Positions 56,611 through 64,000 of a stretch of 64,000 nt of DNA are shown one piece after another. How positions within the stretch are numbered: the stretch's first letter is position 1; every line of letters begins with the position of its first letter. The DNA comes from Microbacterium luticocti DSM 19459 (lineage in GTDB: Bacteria; Actinomycetota; Actinomycetes; Actinomycetales; Microbacteriaceae). The translations under genes and the position numbers were made by a program. The DNA lies in NCBI RefSeq assembly GCF_000422405.1, contig NZ_AULS01000005.1:124001-188000 (forward strand). The letters run 5' to 3'. The notes under the pieces are model-generated. The model searched no databases and had not been told where the DNA came from. It saw nothing but the letters and a program-made list of their open reading frames with translations.

Positions 56611-57813
56611 TCACTTCTTCTTGCCGTCGTAGTTCGGGTTCTCCCAGATGACCGAGCCGCCCTGGCCCAGCCCCACGCACATTGCGGTGAGGCCGTAACG
56701 CACGTCCGGACGCTCGGCGAACTGGGCGGCGAGCTGGATCATCAATCGCACGCCGGACGCCGCCAGCGGGTGGCCGAGCGCGATCGCGCCGCCCCACTGG
56801 TTCACGCGCGGGTCGTCGTCGGCGAGGCCGAAGTGGTCGAGGAACGAGATCACCTGGATCGCGAAGGCCTCGTTCAGTTCGAACAGGCCGATGTCCGAGA
56901 TCGACAGCCCCGCCTTGCGCAGCGCCTTCTCGGTCGACGGGATCGGGCCGATGCCCATGATCTCGGGCTGGACGCCCGCGAACGCGAACGACACCAGCTT
57001 CATCTTGGGTGCCAGGCCCAGCTCGGCGACGGCCTGGCCGCCCGCCAGCAACGACATGGTGGCGCCGTCGGTCAACGGCGACGAGGTGCCCGCGGTGACC
57101 CGCCCGTGCGGACGGAACGGGGTCTTCAGTCCGGCCAGGCCCTCCATGGTGGTCTCGGGGCGGCGGCCCTCGTCCTCGGTGGCCAGGCCCCACGCGCCGT
57201 CGGCGCCTTTGACCGCCACGGGCACGAGGTCGGGCTGGATCTTGCCCGCGTCGTAGGCGGCCTGCGCCTTGTGCTGGCTGAGCATGCCGAACCGGTCGGC
57301 CCGCTCCTTGGTCAGGTGCGGGAACCGGTCGTGGATGCGCTCGGCGGTGACCCCCATGTTCAGGGCGGCCGGGTCGACCATCCGCTCGGCCACGAACCGC
57401 GGGTTCGGGTCGGCGTTCGACCCGATCGGGTGACGCCCCATGTGCTCGACGCCGCCGGCGAGAGCGAGGTCGTACATGCCGAAGCCGATCGAGCCGGCCA
57501 TGGTGGTGACGCTGGTCATCGCGCCCGCGCACATCCGATCGATCGCGAAGCCGGGAACGGTCTGAGGCAGTCCCGCCAGCAGCGCCACCGTACGGCCGAG
57601 GGTCAGCCCCTGGTCGCCGGTCTGGCTGGTCGCCGCGACGGCGACGTCGTCGATGCGCTCCGCGGGAACCTGCGGGTTGCGCTCCATCAGCCCGATGGTC
57701 GCCTTGACGGCGAGGTCATCGGCGCGGGTGTTCCAGTACATGCCCTTTTCGCCGGCGCGCCCGAAGGGGGTGCGCATTCCATCGACGAAGTAGACGTCCG
57801 AAAGCTCGGCCAC
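56611..57813 (-). CDS. fadA: acetyl-CoA acyltransferase (3-ketoacyl-CoA thiolase)
   Basis: 400 residues. It cleaves 3-ketoacyl-CoA to acetyl-CoA and a shortened acyl-CoA, the last step of beta-oxidation. The acylated nucleophile is Cys95 in IDRMCAGAM. The C-terminal His is in NQWGGAIALGHPLAASGVR and the second Cys in AMCVGLGQGGS. The GTG start follows GGAGG at 4 nt. It is the first gene of the fadA-fadB operon and passes intermediates with FadB as a complex. Confidence 0.95.
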   Translation of the reverse strand: MAELSDVYFVDGMRTPFGRAGEKGMYWNTRADDLAVKATIGLMERNPQVPAERIDDVAVAATSQTGDQGLTLGRTVALLAGLPQTVPGFAIDRMCAGAMTSVTTMAGSIGFGMYDLALAGGVEHMGRHPIGSNADPNPRFVAERMVDPAALNMGVTAERIHDRFPHLTKERADRFGMLSQHKAQAAYDAGKIQPDLVPVAVKGADGAWGLATEDEGRRPETTMEGLAGLKTPFRPHGRVTAGTSSPLTDGATMSLLAGGQAVAELGLAPKMKLVSFAFAGVQPEIMGIGPIPSTEKALRKAGLSISDIGLFELNEAFAIQVISFLDHFGLADDDPRVNQWGGAIALGHPLAASGVRLMIQLAAQFAERPDVRYGLTAMCVGLGQGGSVIWENPNYDGKKK

Positions 57814-57887
57814 TCTGCCTCCAAATGTAGGGAATGACCTCAGCCTAGGCAGGCGTGCAGACCCGGCCCGAACCGGGTGTGGCGAAC

Positions 57888-59084
57888 CTACGAAGCCGCT
57901 TCGGACGCCGGCGCGACGTCTTGAGCGGATGCCACAAACGCATCGGCGATGATCTGTGCGGTCTGTGCAATCTGCCAGTCGCGCGCACCCAGCTCGCGCA
58001 GCACCGCGGCGACCGCCTCGGTGGTCACCGCCGCGGGTGGCTGCCAGGCCACGCGGCGCAGCAGCTCGGGCGTGAGCAGGTTCTCGGTGGGCATGTGCAG
58101 GCCCTCGGCGTGAGCCTCGACCGCCGGCCGGGCGGCCTTCAGCCTGCGGTCGGCCTCGGGGTTGCGGTCCTTCCAGGCGCGGATCGGCGGCAGACCGTCG
58201 CCGGGCACCCGCTCCAACGGCAGGTCATCGGTCGCGCGTCCGCGTTCGATGGCCTCCCACCAGCGGTCCAGCTGGCTGCGGCTGGCACGTCCGGTGAACT
58301 CCTTGAGGGCGGCGAGCTCGCGCTTGGACTGCGGGTCGGCCCGGACGGCGGCCACGAGCGCGCGGTCGGGCACCAGCCGACCGGGCGAGACATCCGTCTC
58401 GCGGGCGTACTCCTCGCGTGCCGTCCACAGTTCGCGGGCCACGGCGAATGCGCGCCGCCCCCGCACAGTGTGCAGCCCGCTGAGGCGACGCCACGGGTCC
58501 TGGCGGGGCGGCTTGGGCGGTCGGGCGAGTTCGGCGGCGAACTCCTGCCGGGCGAACTCCTGCTTGCCCGATTCCGCCAGTTCGGCGGCGAGCGCGTCGC
58601 GCACGTCGACCAGGTGCACGACATCCAGGGCCGCATACTCCAGCCACGGCTGCGGCAACGGCCGTGTGGACCAGTCGGCCGCCGAGTGCGCCTTGGCGAG
58701 GCTGATGCCCAGGGTCTGCTCGACCACCGCGCCCAGCCCGACGTGCTCGTGTCCGAGCAGGCGTGCGGCCAGCTCGGTGTCGAAGATCACCGGCGGCAGC
58801 AGGTCGAGTTCACGCAGCGACGGCAGATCCTGGCTGGCGGCATGCAGCACCCACTCCTGGTCGCCGATCGCCGACTGCAGGTGGGCGAAGTCGCCGATCG
58901 CCGGCGGATCGAACAGGAACACACCGGCATCCCGTCGGTACACCTGCACCAGGTAGGCGCGCTGCGAATAGCGGTAACCGGAGGCCCGCTCGACATCGAC
59001 GGCGATCGGCCCGGTGCCCTGCGCCAGCACGTCGGCGGCCCGGTGCAGCTGTGCGCCGTCGGTGAGCACCTCGTAGTCAGTCAC
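57888..59084 (-). CDS. rnd: ribonuclease D with HRDC domain
   Basis: 398 residues. It is a DEDDy 3'-5' exonuclease that trims the 3' ends of tRNA and other stable RNAs. Exo motifs are AVDVERASGYRY (Asp/Glu), LHAASQDLPSL (Asp) and the YxxxD motif WLEYAALDVVHLVDV. An HRDC domain follows at about 215-295 (RRAFAVARELWTAREEYARETDVSPGRLVPDRAL), then a C-terminal extension common in actinobacteria. It overlaps the DUF3000 gene by 8 bp and is probably expressed from the DUF3000 promoter. Confidence 0.93.
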   Translation of the reverse strand: MTDYEVLTDGAQLHRAADVLAQGTGPIAVDVERASGYRYSQRAYLVQVYRRDAGVFLFDPPAIGDFAHLQSAIGDQEWVLHAASQDLPSLRELDLLPPVIFDTELAARLLGHEHVGLGAVVEQTLGISLAKAHSAADWSTRPLPQPWLEYAALDVVHLVDVRDALAAELAESGKQEFARQEFAAELARPPKPPRQDPWRRLSGLHTVRGRRAFAVARELWTAREEYARETDVSPGRLVPDRALVAAVRADPQSKRELAALKEFTGRASRSQLDRWWEAIERGRATDDLPLERVPGDGLPPIRAWKDRNPEADRRLKAARPAVEAHAEGLHMPTENLLTPELLRRVAWQPPAAVTTEAVAAVLRELGARDWQIAQTAQIIADAFVASAQDVAPASEAAS

Positions 59085-59655
59085 GCATCGTCCTCCGCGC
59101 CGTGAACAGGTCGATCCCCTCCGATCCCGGCGGAAGCCCGGCGAGCATGCACACCAGCTCGGCCCACGCCTCGACGTGGCCGGTCAGGTCGCCGTCCGGT
59201 GACCAGGAGGCGCGCAGCTCGATCTGAGACCCGTCTCCCTCGGCCGCCAGGGAGCCGAAGCCCCGCGACAGCGTCTTGGTGGCGGTGCCCGCCGCTGCCC
59301 GGTACCCGGCGTGCCGGGACTCGAGCGCGTCCACGAGCCAGGACCACGCCACGTCCGCCAACAGCGGATCGCTTCCGATCTCCGGCTCCAGAGGGGCCTG
59401 CGCGAAACTCACGATACGCCATGCGCCCTGCCACCCCTCGGGCTCGTCCGGATCGTGCAGCAGCACGAACCTTCCCGTGCCGTACGGCGACTCACCGCCG
59501 GCCTGATCGGGGCGCACGTCGCCGGCCAGCGCCAGGGCGAACGGCGCAAGCCCGTTCGGAGCGGGGATCTCGCGCACGACCAGGTCGGACCGGAACCGCG
59601 TCGCCCGTACCTCGGCGGCGGCGCGCTCGAACGGCGTCTGAAGAGGGTCGGCCAC
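59077..59655 (-). CDS. DUF3000 protein
   Basis: 192 residues. Family features are PFERAAAEVRATRFRSDLVVREIPAP, YGTGRFVLLHDPDEPEGWQGAWRIVSFAQAPLEPEIG and the C-terminal GHVEAWAELVCMLAGLPPGSEG. DUF3000 is restricted to actinobacteria and is regularly found immediately upstream of the RNase D gene; its function is unknown. The GTG has no ribosome site. TAGTCT (59667-59662 on this strand) ends 6 nt before it, and this box overlaps the TAGAGT box of the divergent hydrolase gene. Confidence 0.92.
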   Translation of the reverse strand: MADPLQTPFERAAAEVRATRFRSDLVVREIPAPNGLAPFALALAGDVRPDQAGGESPYGTGRFVLLHDPDEPEGWQGAWRIVSFAQAPLEPEIGSDPLLADVAWSWLVDALESRHAGYRAAAGTATKTLSRGFGSLAAEGDGSQIELRASWSPDGDLTGHVEAWAELVCMLAGLPPGSEGIDLFTARRTMRD

Positions 59656-59680
59656 GGCGACAGACTAGAGTGAACGGTCG

Positions 59681-60883
59681 ATGACAGCCTCCAGGCGCGC
59701 CGCACCGATCGGCGCCTCTTCCGCGTTCCGTACCGGTGTCGGCGTCGCCGCGGGGGTGCTCGCCGCGGCGATCACGGGGGCCGTCTCGCTGTGGGCGGGC
59801 CTGGCCGTGCACATCGCACGCAAAGCGGTGACACCGACGCCGCGGGAGCCCGACACCGAGATCGTCGACCTCGACCTGGCTGCCCAGACGATCACCCTGA
59901 CCCGCACGCCCGACACCGAACTGCCCGGCCGATACGGGCTGTTCACGACGGGCACCTCGTCGTACCTGAAGCTCGGTACGGTGCTGTCCGCCGACGCGGC
60001 CACCGTCACCCGCAAGCTGCTGACCGAGATCGGGCCGGCGTCGCGGTTGTCGGCCGAGGCGGCGTTCAGCGGCTGGTACTACGACGAGCCAGAACAACTG
60101 CACCTGCCGTTCTCAACCGAACTGATCGGGTCGTCGGTCGGTCCCTGCCCGGCCTGGCTGTTCGAGGGCGAGGCGGATGCCACGACCTGGGTGATCCAGG
60201 TGCACGGGCGCGGCGCGCGCCGGCCGGAATGCCTGCGCGCGGTACCCGTGTTTTCCGGCCTGGGCTTTCCGGTGCTGATCGTCTCGTACCGCAACGACTC
60301 CGACGCGCCCCGCAGCCGCAGCGGACGGTACGGCCTGGGCGCGACCGAATGGCGGGACGTGGACGCCGCGGTGGGCTACGCCCTGCGTCACGGCGCCCGC
60401 CGCGTGGTGCTGATGGGCTGGTCGATGGGAGGAGCGATCACACTGCAGGTGGCGCTGAACTCGCCCTACCGCGACGCGATCGCCGGGATCATCCTGGAAT
60501 CCCCGGTGGTCGACTGGCGCCCGGTGCTGGAGTACCAGGCACGGCTGCTGAAGGTGCCCGACCCGGTGACGGGCCTGGCGATGCAGACGTTGCAGTCGCC
60601 GTGGGCGGCGCCGCTGACCGGGGGAGAGACCATCCCCCTGGACCGGCTGGATGTGGTGGCGCGGGCGGCCGAGCTGAGGCATCCGGTTCTTCTCATGCAC
60701 AGTGACGACGACGGCTTCGTGCCGTCGGACGCCTCACACCGCCTGGCGCAGGCGCGCCCCGACCTGGTGACCATGCAGACCTTCCAGGTGGCGCGCCACA
60801 CCAAGCTGTGGAACTACGACCCGGAACGGTTCACCGGTGCGATCCGCGACTGGCTTCACGCCCGGTCGATCACCGCGCACTGA
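59681..60883 (+). CDS. membrane-anchored alpha/beta hydrolase
   Basis: 400 residues. One N-terminal membrane helix (VGVAAGVLAAAITGAVSLWAGLAV, about 20-43) anchors an alpha/beta-hydrolase domain from about residue 150. The oxyanion region is VIQVHGRGARRPECL, the nucleophile is Ser in LMGWSMGGA, the acid is in LLMHSDDDGFVPSD, and the His is in QVARHTKLWN. It resembles serine peptidases/esterases of the BAAT-like or prolyl-oligopeptidase-like type, but the substrate cannot be told. The -10 TAGAGT (59666-59671) lies 9 nt before the ATG and overlaps the divergent DUF3000 promoter. Confidence 0.88.
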   Translation: MTASRRAAPIGASSAFRTGVGVAAGVLAAAITGAVSLWAGLAVHIARKAVTPTPREPDTEIVDLDLAAQTITLTRTPDTELPGRYGLFTTGTSSYLKLGTVLSADAATVTRKLLTEIGPASRLSAEAAFSGWYYDEPEQLHLPFSTELIGSSVGPCPAWLFEGEADATTWVIQVHGRGARRPECLRAVPVFSGLGFPVLIVSYRNDSDAPRSRSGRYGLGATEWRDVDAAVGYALRHGARRVVLMGWSMGGAITLQVALNSPYRDAIAGIILESPVVDWRPVLEYQARLLKVPDPVTGLAMQTLQSPWAAPLTGGETIPLDRLDVVARAAELRHPVLLMHSDDDGFVPSDASHRLAQARPDLVTMQTFQVARHTKLWNYDPERFTGAIRDWLHARSITAH

Positions 60884-60906
60884 CCGATCGCGTGGCGTGA
60901 GCCCGG

Positions 60907-61359
60907 TCAGACCGCGGTCAGCGCACGCACCTGCCGCTGCGCACGCACCAGCATCCCGGTCATGCCGGCCAGCCGCAACGGCGAGACCGCCCGGGTGATC
61001 CCGAGCGTCTGCGGGTAGTCGCCGGGCACGGCGAGCACCTGCTCGGCCGGCAGTCCGCTCAGCCCCTGCACCAGGATGCTCGCGAACCCGCGGGTGGTGG
61101 GCGCCTCGCGCGGTGCGGTGGCGTGCATGGTCACAATGCCCGCGTCGTCGACCTCGAGCGCGATGAACACCGGGGACTGGCATTCGCTCACCCGCTCGTA
61201 CAGCTCGGGGTGGTCGCGGTAGCGTTCGGGCACGTCGGGCAGCTCGGTGGAGAACTCCAGGAGCAGCTGCAGACGCTCGGACTCGTCGAGCTCGAGGAAC
61301 TCGTCACGGATCTCGGCGAGGGCGGCGGGAAGGGCGGACGGCGCGGTCATCTGCTCCAT
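60907..61359 (-). CDS. sufE: SufE family cysteine desulfurase activator
   Basis: 150 residues. SufE accepts a persulfide from a cysteine desulfurase for iron-sulfur cluster assembly. The acceptor is Cys60 in ERVSECQSPVFIA; the N-terminal ALAEIRDEFLELDESERLQLLLEF and C-terminal SPLRLAGMTGMLVRAQRQV match the family. The ATG at 61359 lacks a clear ribosome site and an ATG at 61350 is possible. It lies 12 bp after the sulfurtransferase gene, so the pair probably handles sulfane sulfur. Confidence 0.93.
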   Translation of the reverse strand: MEQMTAPSALPAALAEIRDEFLELDESERLQLLLEFSTELPDVPERYRDHPELYERVSECQSPVFIALEVDDAGIVTMHATAPREAPTTRGFASILVQGLSGLPAEQVLAVPGDYPQTLGITRAVSPLRLAGMTGMLVRAQRQVRALTAV

Positions 61360-61371
61360 TCTCGCACCGGC

Positions 61372-62277
61372 TCAGCGCGCGGCGGGCGCCTCGCCCGGCT
61401 CGGTGCCGGTCGCGATCGGCACCCGCACCGACGAGCCCCACTCGGTCCACGAGCCGTCGTAGTTGCGCACGTGCGAAAAGCCCAGCAGGTGCTGCAGCAC
61501 GAACCAGGTGTGGCTGGACCGCTCGCCGATACGGCAGTACGCGATGATCGGGTCGTCGTCGGCAAGGCCCAGTTCGTCGCGGTAGATCGCCTCGAGCTCG
61601 GCCCGGGGCTTGAACGTGCCGTCGTCGGCCACGGCCCGCTTCCACGGCACGCTGCGGGCGGTGGGGATGTGGCCGCCGCGCAGCGCCCCCTCGTCGGGAT
61701 AGTCGGGCATGTGGGTACGCTCGCCGGTGTACTCCTCGGGGGAGCGCACGTCGATGAGCGGGTCGCCCAGGTGGGCCAGCACGTCCTCGCGGAACGCGCG
61801 CAGCGTGGCGTCGTCGCGCTCCACGATCGGGTACTCGACGGGTTCGCGCACGGTCGGTTCGGTGGTGATCGGCCGGCCCTGCGCGATCCACAGATCACGG
61901 CCGCCGTCGAGCAGACGCACGTCCTCGTGACCGAACAGCGAGAACACCCACAGCGCGTACGCCGCCCACCAGTTGTTCTTGTCGCCGTAGATGACGACCG
62001 TGTCGTCCCGGGCGATGCCCTTGCGGCCGAGCAGCCGCGCGAAGCCCTCGCCGTCGAGGTAGTCGCGCACCACCGGGTCGTTCAGTTCGGTGTGCCAGTC
62101 GATCTTCACGGCGCCCGGGATGTGGCCGGTCTCGTACAGCAGCACGTCTTCGTCGGACTCGACCACCACGAGTCCGGGCCGGCCCAACCGCTCCTGCAGC
62201 CAGTCGCCGGTGACCAGGCGCGCCGGGTCGGCGTACGCGGCGAACTTCGCGGATGAGGTGTCGGGCTCGATGGGCAC
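61372..62277 (-). CDS. sseA: two-domain thiosulfate sulfurtransferase
   Basis: 301 residues with two rhodanese domains. It moves sulfane sulfur from thiosulfate or mercaptopyruvate to an acceptor. The first domain ([22 protein letters not shown]) is inactive, as usual; the second carries Cys248 in [15 protein letters not shown]. The GTG follows GAGGAGA at 6 nt. The sufE gene is 12 bp downstream, suggesting that sulfur is passed to SufE. The symbol is by similarity; substrate preference is not clear from sequence. Confidence 0.9.
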   Translation of the reverse strand: MPIEPDTSSAKFAAYADPARLVTGDWLQERLGRPGLVVVESDEDVLLYETGHIPGAVKIDWHTELNDPVVRDYLDGEGFARLLGRKGIARDDTVVIYGDKNNWWAAYALWVFSLFGHEDVRLLDGGRDLWIAQGRPITTEPTVREPVEYPIVERDDATLRAFREDVLAHLGDPLIDVRSPEEYTGERTHMPDYPDEGALRGGHIPTARSVPWKRAVADDGTFKPRAELEAIYRDELGLADDDPIIAYCRIGERSSHTWFVLQHLLGFSHVRNYDGSWTEWGSSVRVPIATGTEPGEAPAAR

Positions 62278-62433
62278 GGATGTCTCCTCGGATCAGGCGG
62301 TCGGGTGCACGGCGTAGGGTGGATGCCGTCCGTTGTTGACACTAGTCGCCCCCTCGGGCGACGAGCCCGTTCCTTCACACTCCGTCATGTTCGGCTGCGT
62401 TCCGACATGCCCTGGCCCCGCTGGAGCACCCCT

Positions 62434-63453
62434 TTGACCACCGGAATCGTGCATCTGACCGACCGCCTGCCGCAGGTGACGGGCGCCGAGATGGTCGCAG
62501 CCCTCGTGCCGCCGCCGCAGTTCCGCGATGCCACGTTCGACACCTACCGGCCCGACCCGGCCTACCCGTCGCAGCAGGAGGCGAAGGAGCTGCTGGCCGC
62601 GTTCGCCGGCCCCGCGGCGGTGCCGGCGAAGGGGGGCTTGTTCCGCCGTGCGAAGAAGGCGCCCCCCGCCAAGCCGGGCGTGTACCTGGACGGCGGTTTC
62701 GGTGTCGGCAAGACCCACCTGCTGGCCGCCGTGTACCACGCCATGCCGGCGCGACAGAAGTACTTCGGCTCGTTCATCGAGTACACCGCACTGGTCGGCG
62801 CGCTCGGCTACCAGAAGACCGTGGAGCTGTTCCGCGGGTCACAGCTGCTGTGCATCGACGAGTTCGAGCTCGACGACCCGGGCGACACCATGGTGATGAC
62901 CCGGCTGCTGGGTGAACTGGTCACCGGCGGCACCCGGCTGGCCGCGACGTCCAACACCCCGCCCAACGCGCTCGGCGAGGGCAGGTTCGCCGCGCAGGAC
63001 TTCCTGCGCGAGATCCAGGCGATGTCCGACAGCTTCCAGACCATCCGCATCGACGGCACCGACTATCGGCAGCGGGCCGTGGACGGCGTCGCAGCGGTCT
63101 TGGACGGGCCCGGGTACGAGCGCGCCATCGCCGAGGTCGCCGCCACCGGTGTGGCATCCGACGACGGCTTCGCCGACCTGGTGGCGCATCTGGCACGCGT
63201 GCACCCGTCGCGGTACATCCGGCTCATCGACGGGGTGGATGCCATCGGCCTGCGCGTGGTGGCGCAGCTCGACGACCAATCGGCTGCGCTGCGGCTGGTC
63301 GCGTTCGTCGACCGCGCGTACGACGCGCAGATCCCGGTGCGGGCCACCGGACTGCCGCTGAGCGACGTGTTCGGCCCCGAGATGCTCGCCGGGGGGTACC
63401 GCAAGAAGTACCTGCGCGCGATCTCGCGGCTCATCGCCCTGACCACCTCGTGA
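62434..63453 (+). CDS. zapE: cell division ATPase ZapE (AFG1-like)
   Basis: 339 residues. It is an AFG1-like P-loop ATPase; in E. coli ZapE acts on FtsZ rings. Walker A is DGGFGVGKTHLLAA and Walker B is QLLCIDEFELDDPGD; sensor region LAATSNTPPNALGEGRF and a C-terminal region with SDVFGPEMLAGGYRKKYLRAISRL are typical. I take the TTG at 62434 as start, since GGAG lies 7 nt upstream and the residues after it (TTGIVHLTDRLP) match relatives; an in-frame ATG at 62407 would add nine residues. The 156-bp gap from sseA contains a TTGACA (62336-62341) and a 7-bp hairpin (62345-62362). Confidence 0.9.
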   Translation: MTTGIVHLTDRLPQVTGAEMVAALVPPPQFRDATFDTYRPDPAYPSQQEAKELLAAFAGPAAVPAKGGLFRRAKKAPPAKPGVYLDGGFGVGKTHLLAAVYHAMPARQKYFGSFIEYTALVGALGYQKTVELFRGSQLLCIDEFELDDPGDTMVMTRLLGELVTGGTRLAATSNTPPNALGEGRFAAQDFLREIQAMSDSFQTIRIDGTDYRQRAVDGVAAVLDGPGYERAIAEVAATGVASDDGFADLVAHLARVHPSRYIRLIDGVDAIGLRVVAQLDDQSAALRLVAFVDRAYDAQIPVRATGLPLSDVFGPEMLAGGYRKKYLRAISRLIALTTS

Positions 63454-63496
63454 ACCGCCGGCGGCGACACATGATGTTCACGTGGCGGCCGATCCT

Positions 63497-63534
63497 GTAA
63501 CACGGGCGAAACGCACTGCGCCGGGCGGCGAAAC
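63497..63534 (+). promoter_or_regulatory. GlnR-type box upstream of amtB
   Basis: GTAAC (63497-63501), GAAAC (63508-63512) and GAAAC (63530-63534) fall exactly where half-sites 1, 2 and 4 of gTnAC-n6-GaAAC-n6-gTnAC-n6-GaAAC should be. The third half-site (CGCCG, 63519-63523) is degenerate. The box ends 23 bp before the amtB start. Confidence 0.7.
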
Positions 63535-63557
63535 GCGCCCGACCCAGACTCGTGGGC

Positions 63558-64000
63558 ATGGACAGTGGAAACCTTGCGTGGTACGTGACGGCGACGGCGC
63601 TCGTGCTGGTGATGACCCCGGGTGTGGCCTTCTTCTACGGCGGGCTGGTGCGGGCCACCAGCGTGGTGAGCATGATGATGCTCAGCTTCGGCGCGATGGG
63701 CCTGGTCGGCGTGCTGTGGATCTGTTACGGATTCAACCTGCAGGATGTCTCGACCGGATGGATCGGGGTCGCCGGCGATCCGTTCGGGAACCTCGCCCTG
63801 GCCGACACCATCGCAGCCGGTGACGCGAACGACCGGCTCGCCGGGGTCGCATACGGGGCGACCTTCGCCATCATCACCGTCGCGCTGATCTCGGGGGCCA
63901 TCGCCGATCGCGCGAAGTTCGGGGCATGGATGCTGTTCGCCGCGCTGTTCGCGACGGTCGACTACTTCGTGGTCGCCGGGTGGGTGTGGAACCCGGCCGG
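63558..64000 (+). CDS. amtB: ammonium transporter, 3' end outside window
   Basis: 147 codons are visible and the frame runs off the window. The sequence is the N-terminal part of an Amt/MEP/Rh channel: NLAWYVTATALVLVMTPGVAFFYGGLVR (first helix with the family start), SVVSMMMLSFGAMGLVGVLWICYG, then VAYGATFAIITVALISGAIADRAKFGAWMLFAALF and VDYFVVAGWVWNP, in which the D and W residues belong to the ammonium entry. It moves ammonium across the membrane. A GlnR-type box lies directly upstream, as for glnA1, so both should rise in nitrogen limitation. A PII gene probably follows outside the window. Confidence 0.93.
   Translation, partial: MDSGNLAWYVTATALVLVMTPGVAFFYGGLVRATSVVSMMMLSFGAMGLVGVLWICYGFNLQDVSTGWIGVAGDPFGNLALADTIAAGDANDRLAGVAYGATFAIITVALISGAIADRAKFGAWMLFAALFATVDYFVVAGWVWNPA

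Noticed and set aside
62336..62433. Riboswitch or attenuator before zapE (7-bp hairpin at 62345-62362 and a CATGT/ACATG dyad at 62386-62409)
   Set aside because: I could not match it to any known riboswitch, and the pairing is short. It is only noted in the zapE entry.

Overview
The window is high-GC actinobacterial DNA that looks like Microbacteriaceae, most likely Microbacterium or a close relative. The evidence is the set of actinobacteria-specific families (DUF3145, SepH, DUF3710, DUF3159, DUF4191, DUF4193, DUF3000, PAC2), a polyphosphate glucokinase, GlnE beside two glutamine synthetases, a class A RNase P RNA, and frequent GTG starts. Nearly all of it is conserved chromosomal core. Only the 50.1-51.3 kb patch and several repeat arrays look accessory.

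Layout. 1-2.5 kb: a DUF262 (GmrSD-type) gene cut by the window edge, divergent from a probable 2-oxoglutarate/Fe(II) oxygenase, then DUF3145. 2.7-10.3 kb, minus strand: aceE, a PucR-type regulator, fabD, fabH, acpP and fabF, which links acetyl-CoA supply to type II fatty acid synthesis. 10.4-14.6 kb: tRNA-Val(UAC) abutting a zinc-ribbon coiled-coil gene, a family-A DNA polymerase, rnpB and ppgK. 14.7-22 kb: the nitrogen block glnA2-glnE and glnA1, with glycerate kinase and a transporter remnant between. 22-30 kb: RDD and DUF4191 membrane proteins, then pepA-lpdA-E2. 30-33.4 kb: PAC2, principal sigma factor and a CofE-like ligase. 33.4-36.2 kb: an ATP-grasp gene divergent from two complementary, degenerate alanine racemase-like genes. 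36.6-41.7 kb: convergent parE and parC separated by three 150-bp tandem repeats. 41.7-50.1 kb: phosphodiesterase, sepH, DUF4193, DUF3093, dut-DUF3710-DUF3159 and aconitase. 51.4-64 kb: dxs, fadA-fadB, RNase D-DUF3000, a hydrolase, sulfurtransferase-sufE, zapE and the start of an ammonium transporter gene.

Regulatory sequence is informative. GlnR-type boxes precede glnA1 and amtB. Two exact GGAAT-N18-GTT elements (SigR/SigH type) lie upstream of the sigma factor gene and DUF4193. Aconitase has a 24-bp perfect palindrome and a DtxR/IdeR-like iron box. At least nine genes have a TAGNNT-like -10 box ending only 6-7 nt before the start codon, which suggests leaderless transcripts.

The most unusual system is the racemase pair at 34.5-36.2 kb. 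One protein keeps the C-terminal domain with the catalytic tyrosine but has lost the PLP lysine. The other keeps the PLP lysine barrel but has lost the tyrosine segment. They overlap by 4 bp and share a promoter region with a sugar-transfer-type ATP-grasp enzyme. A second unusual arrangement is the tRNA-Val/zinc-ribbon junction, where tRNA 3' processing would itself create the 5' end of an mRNA.
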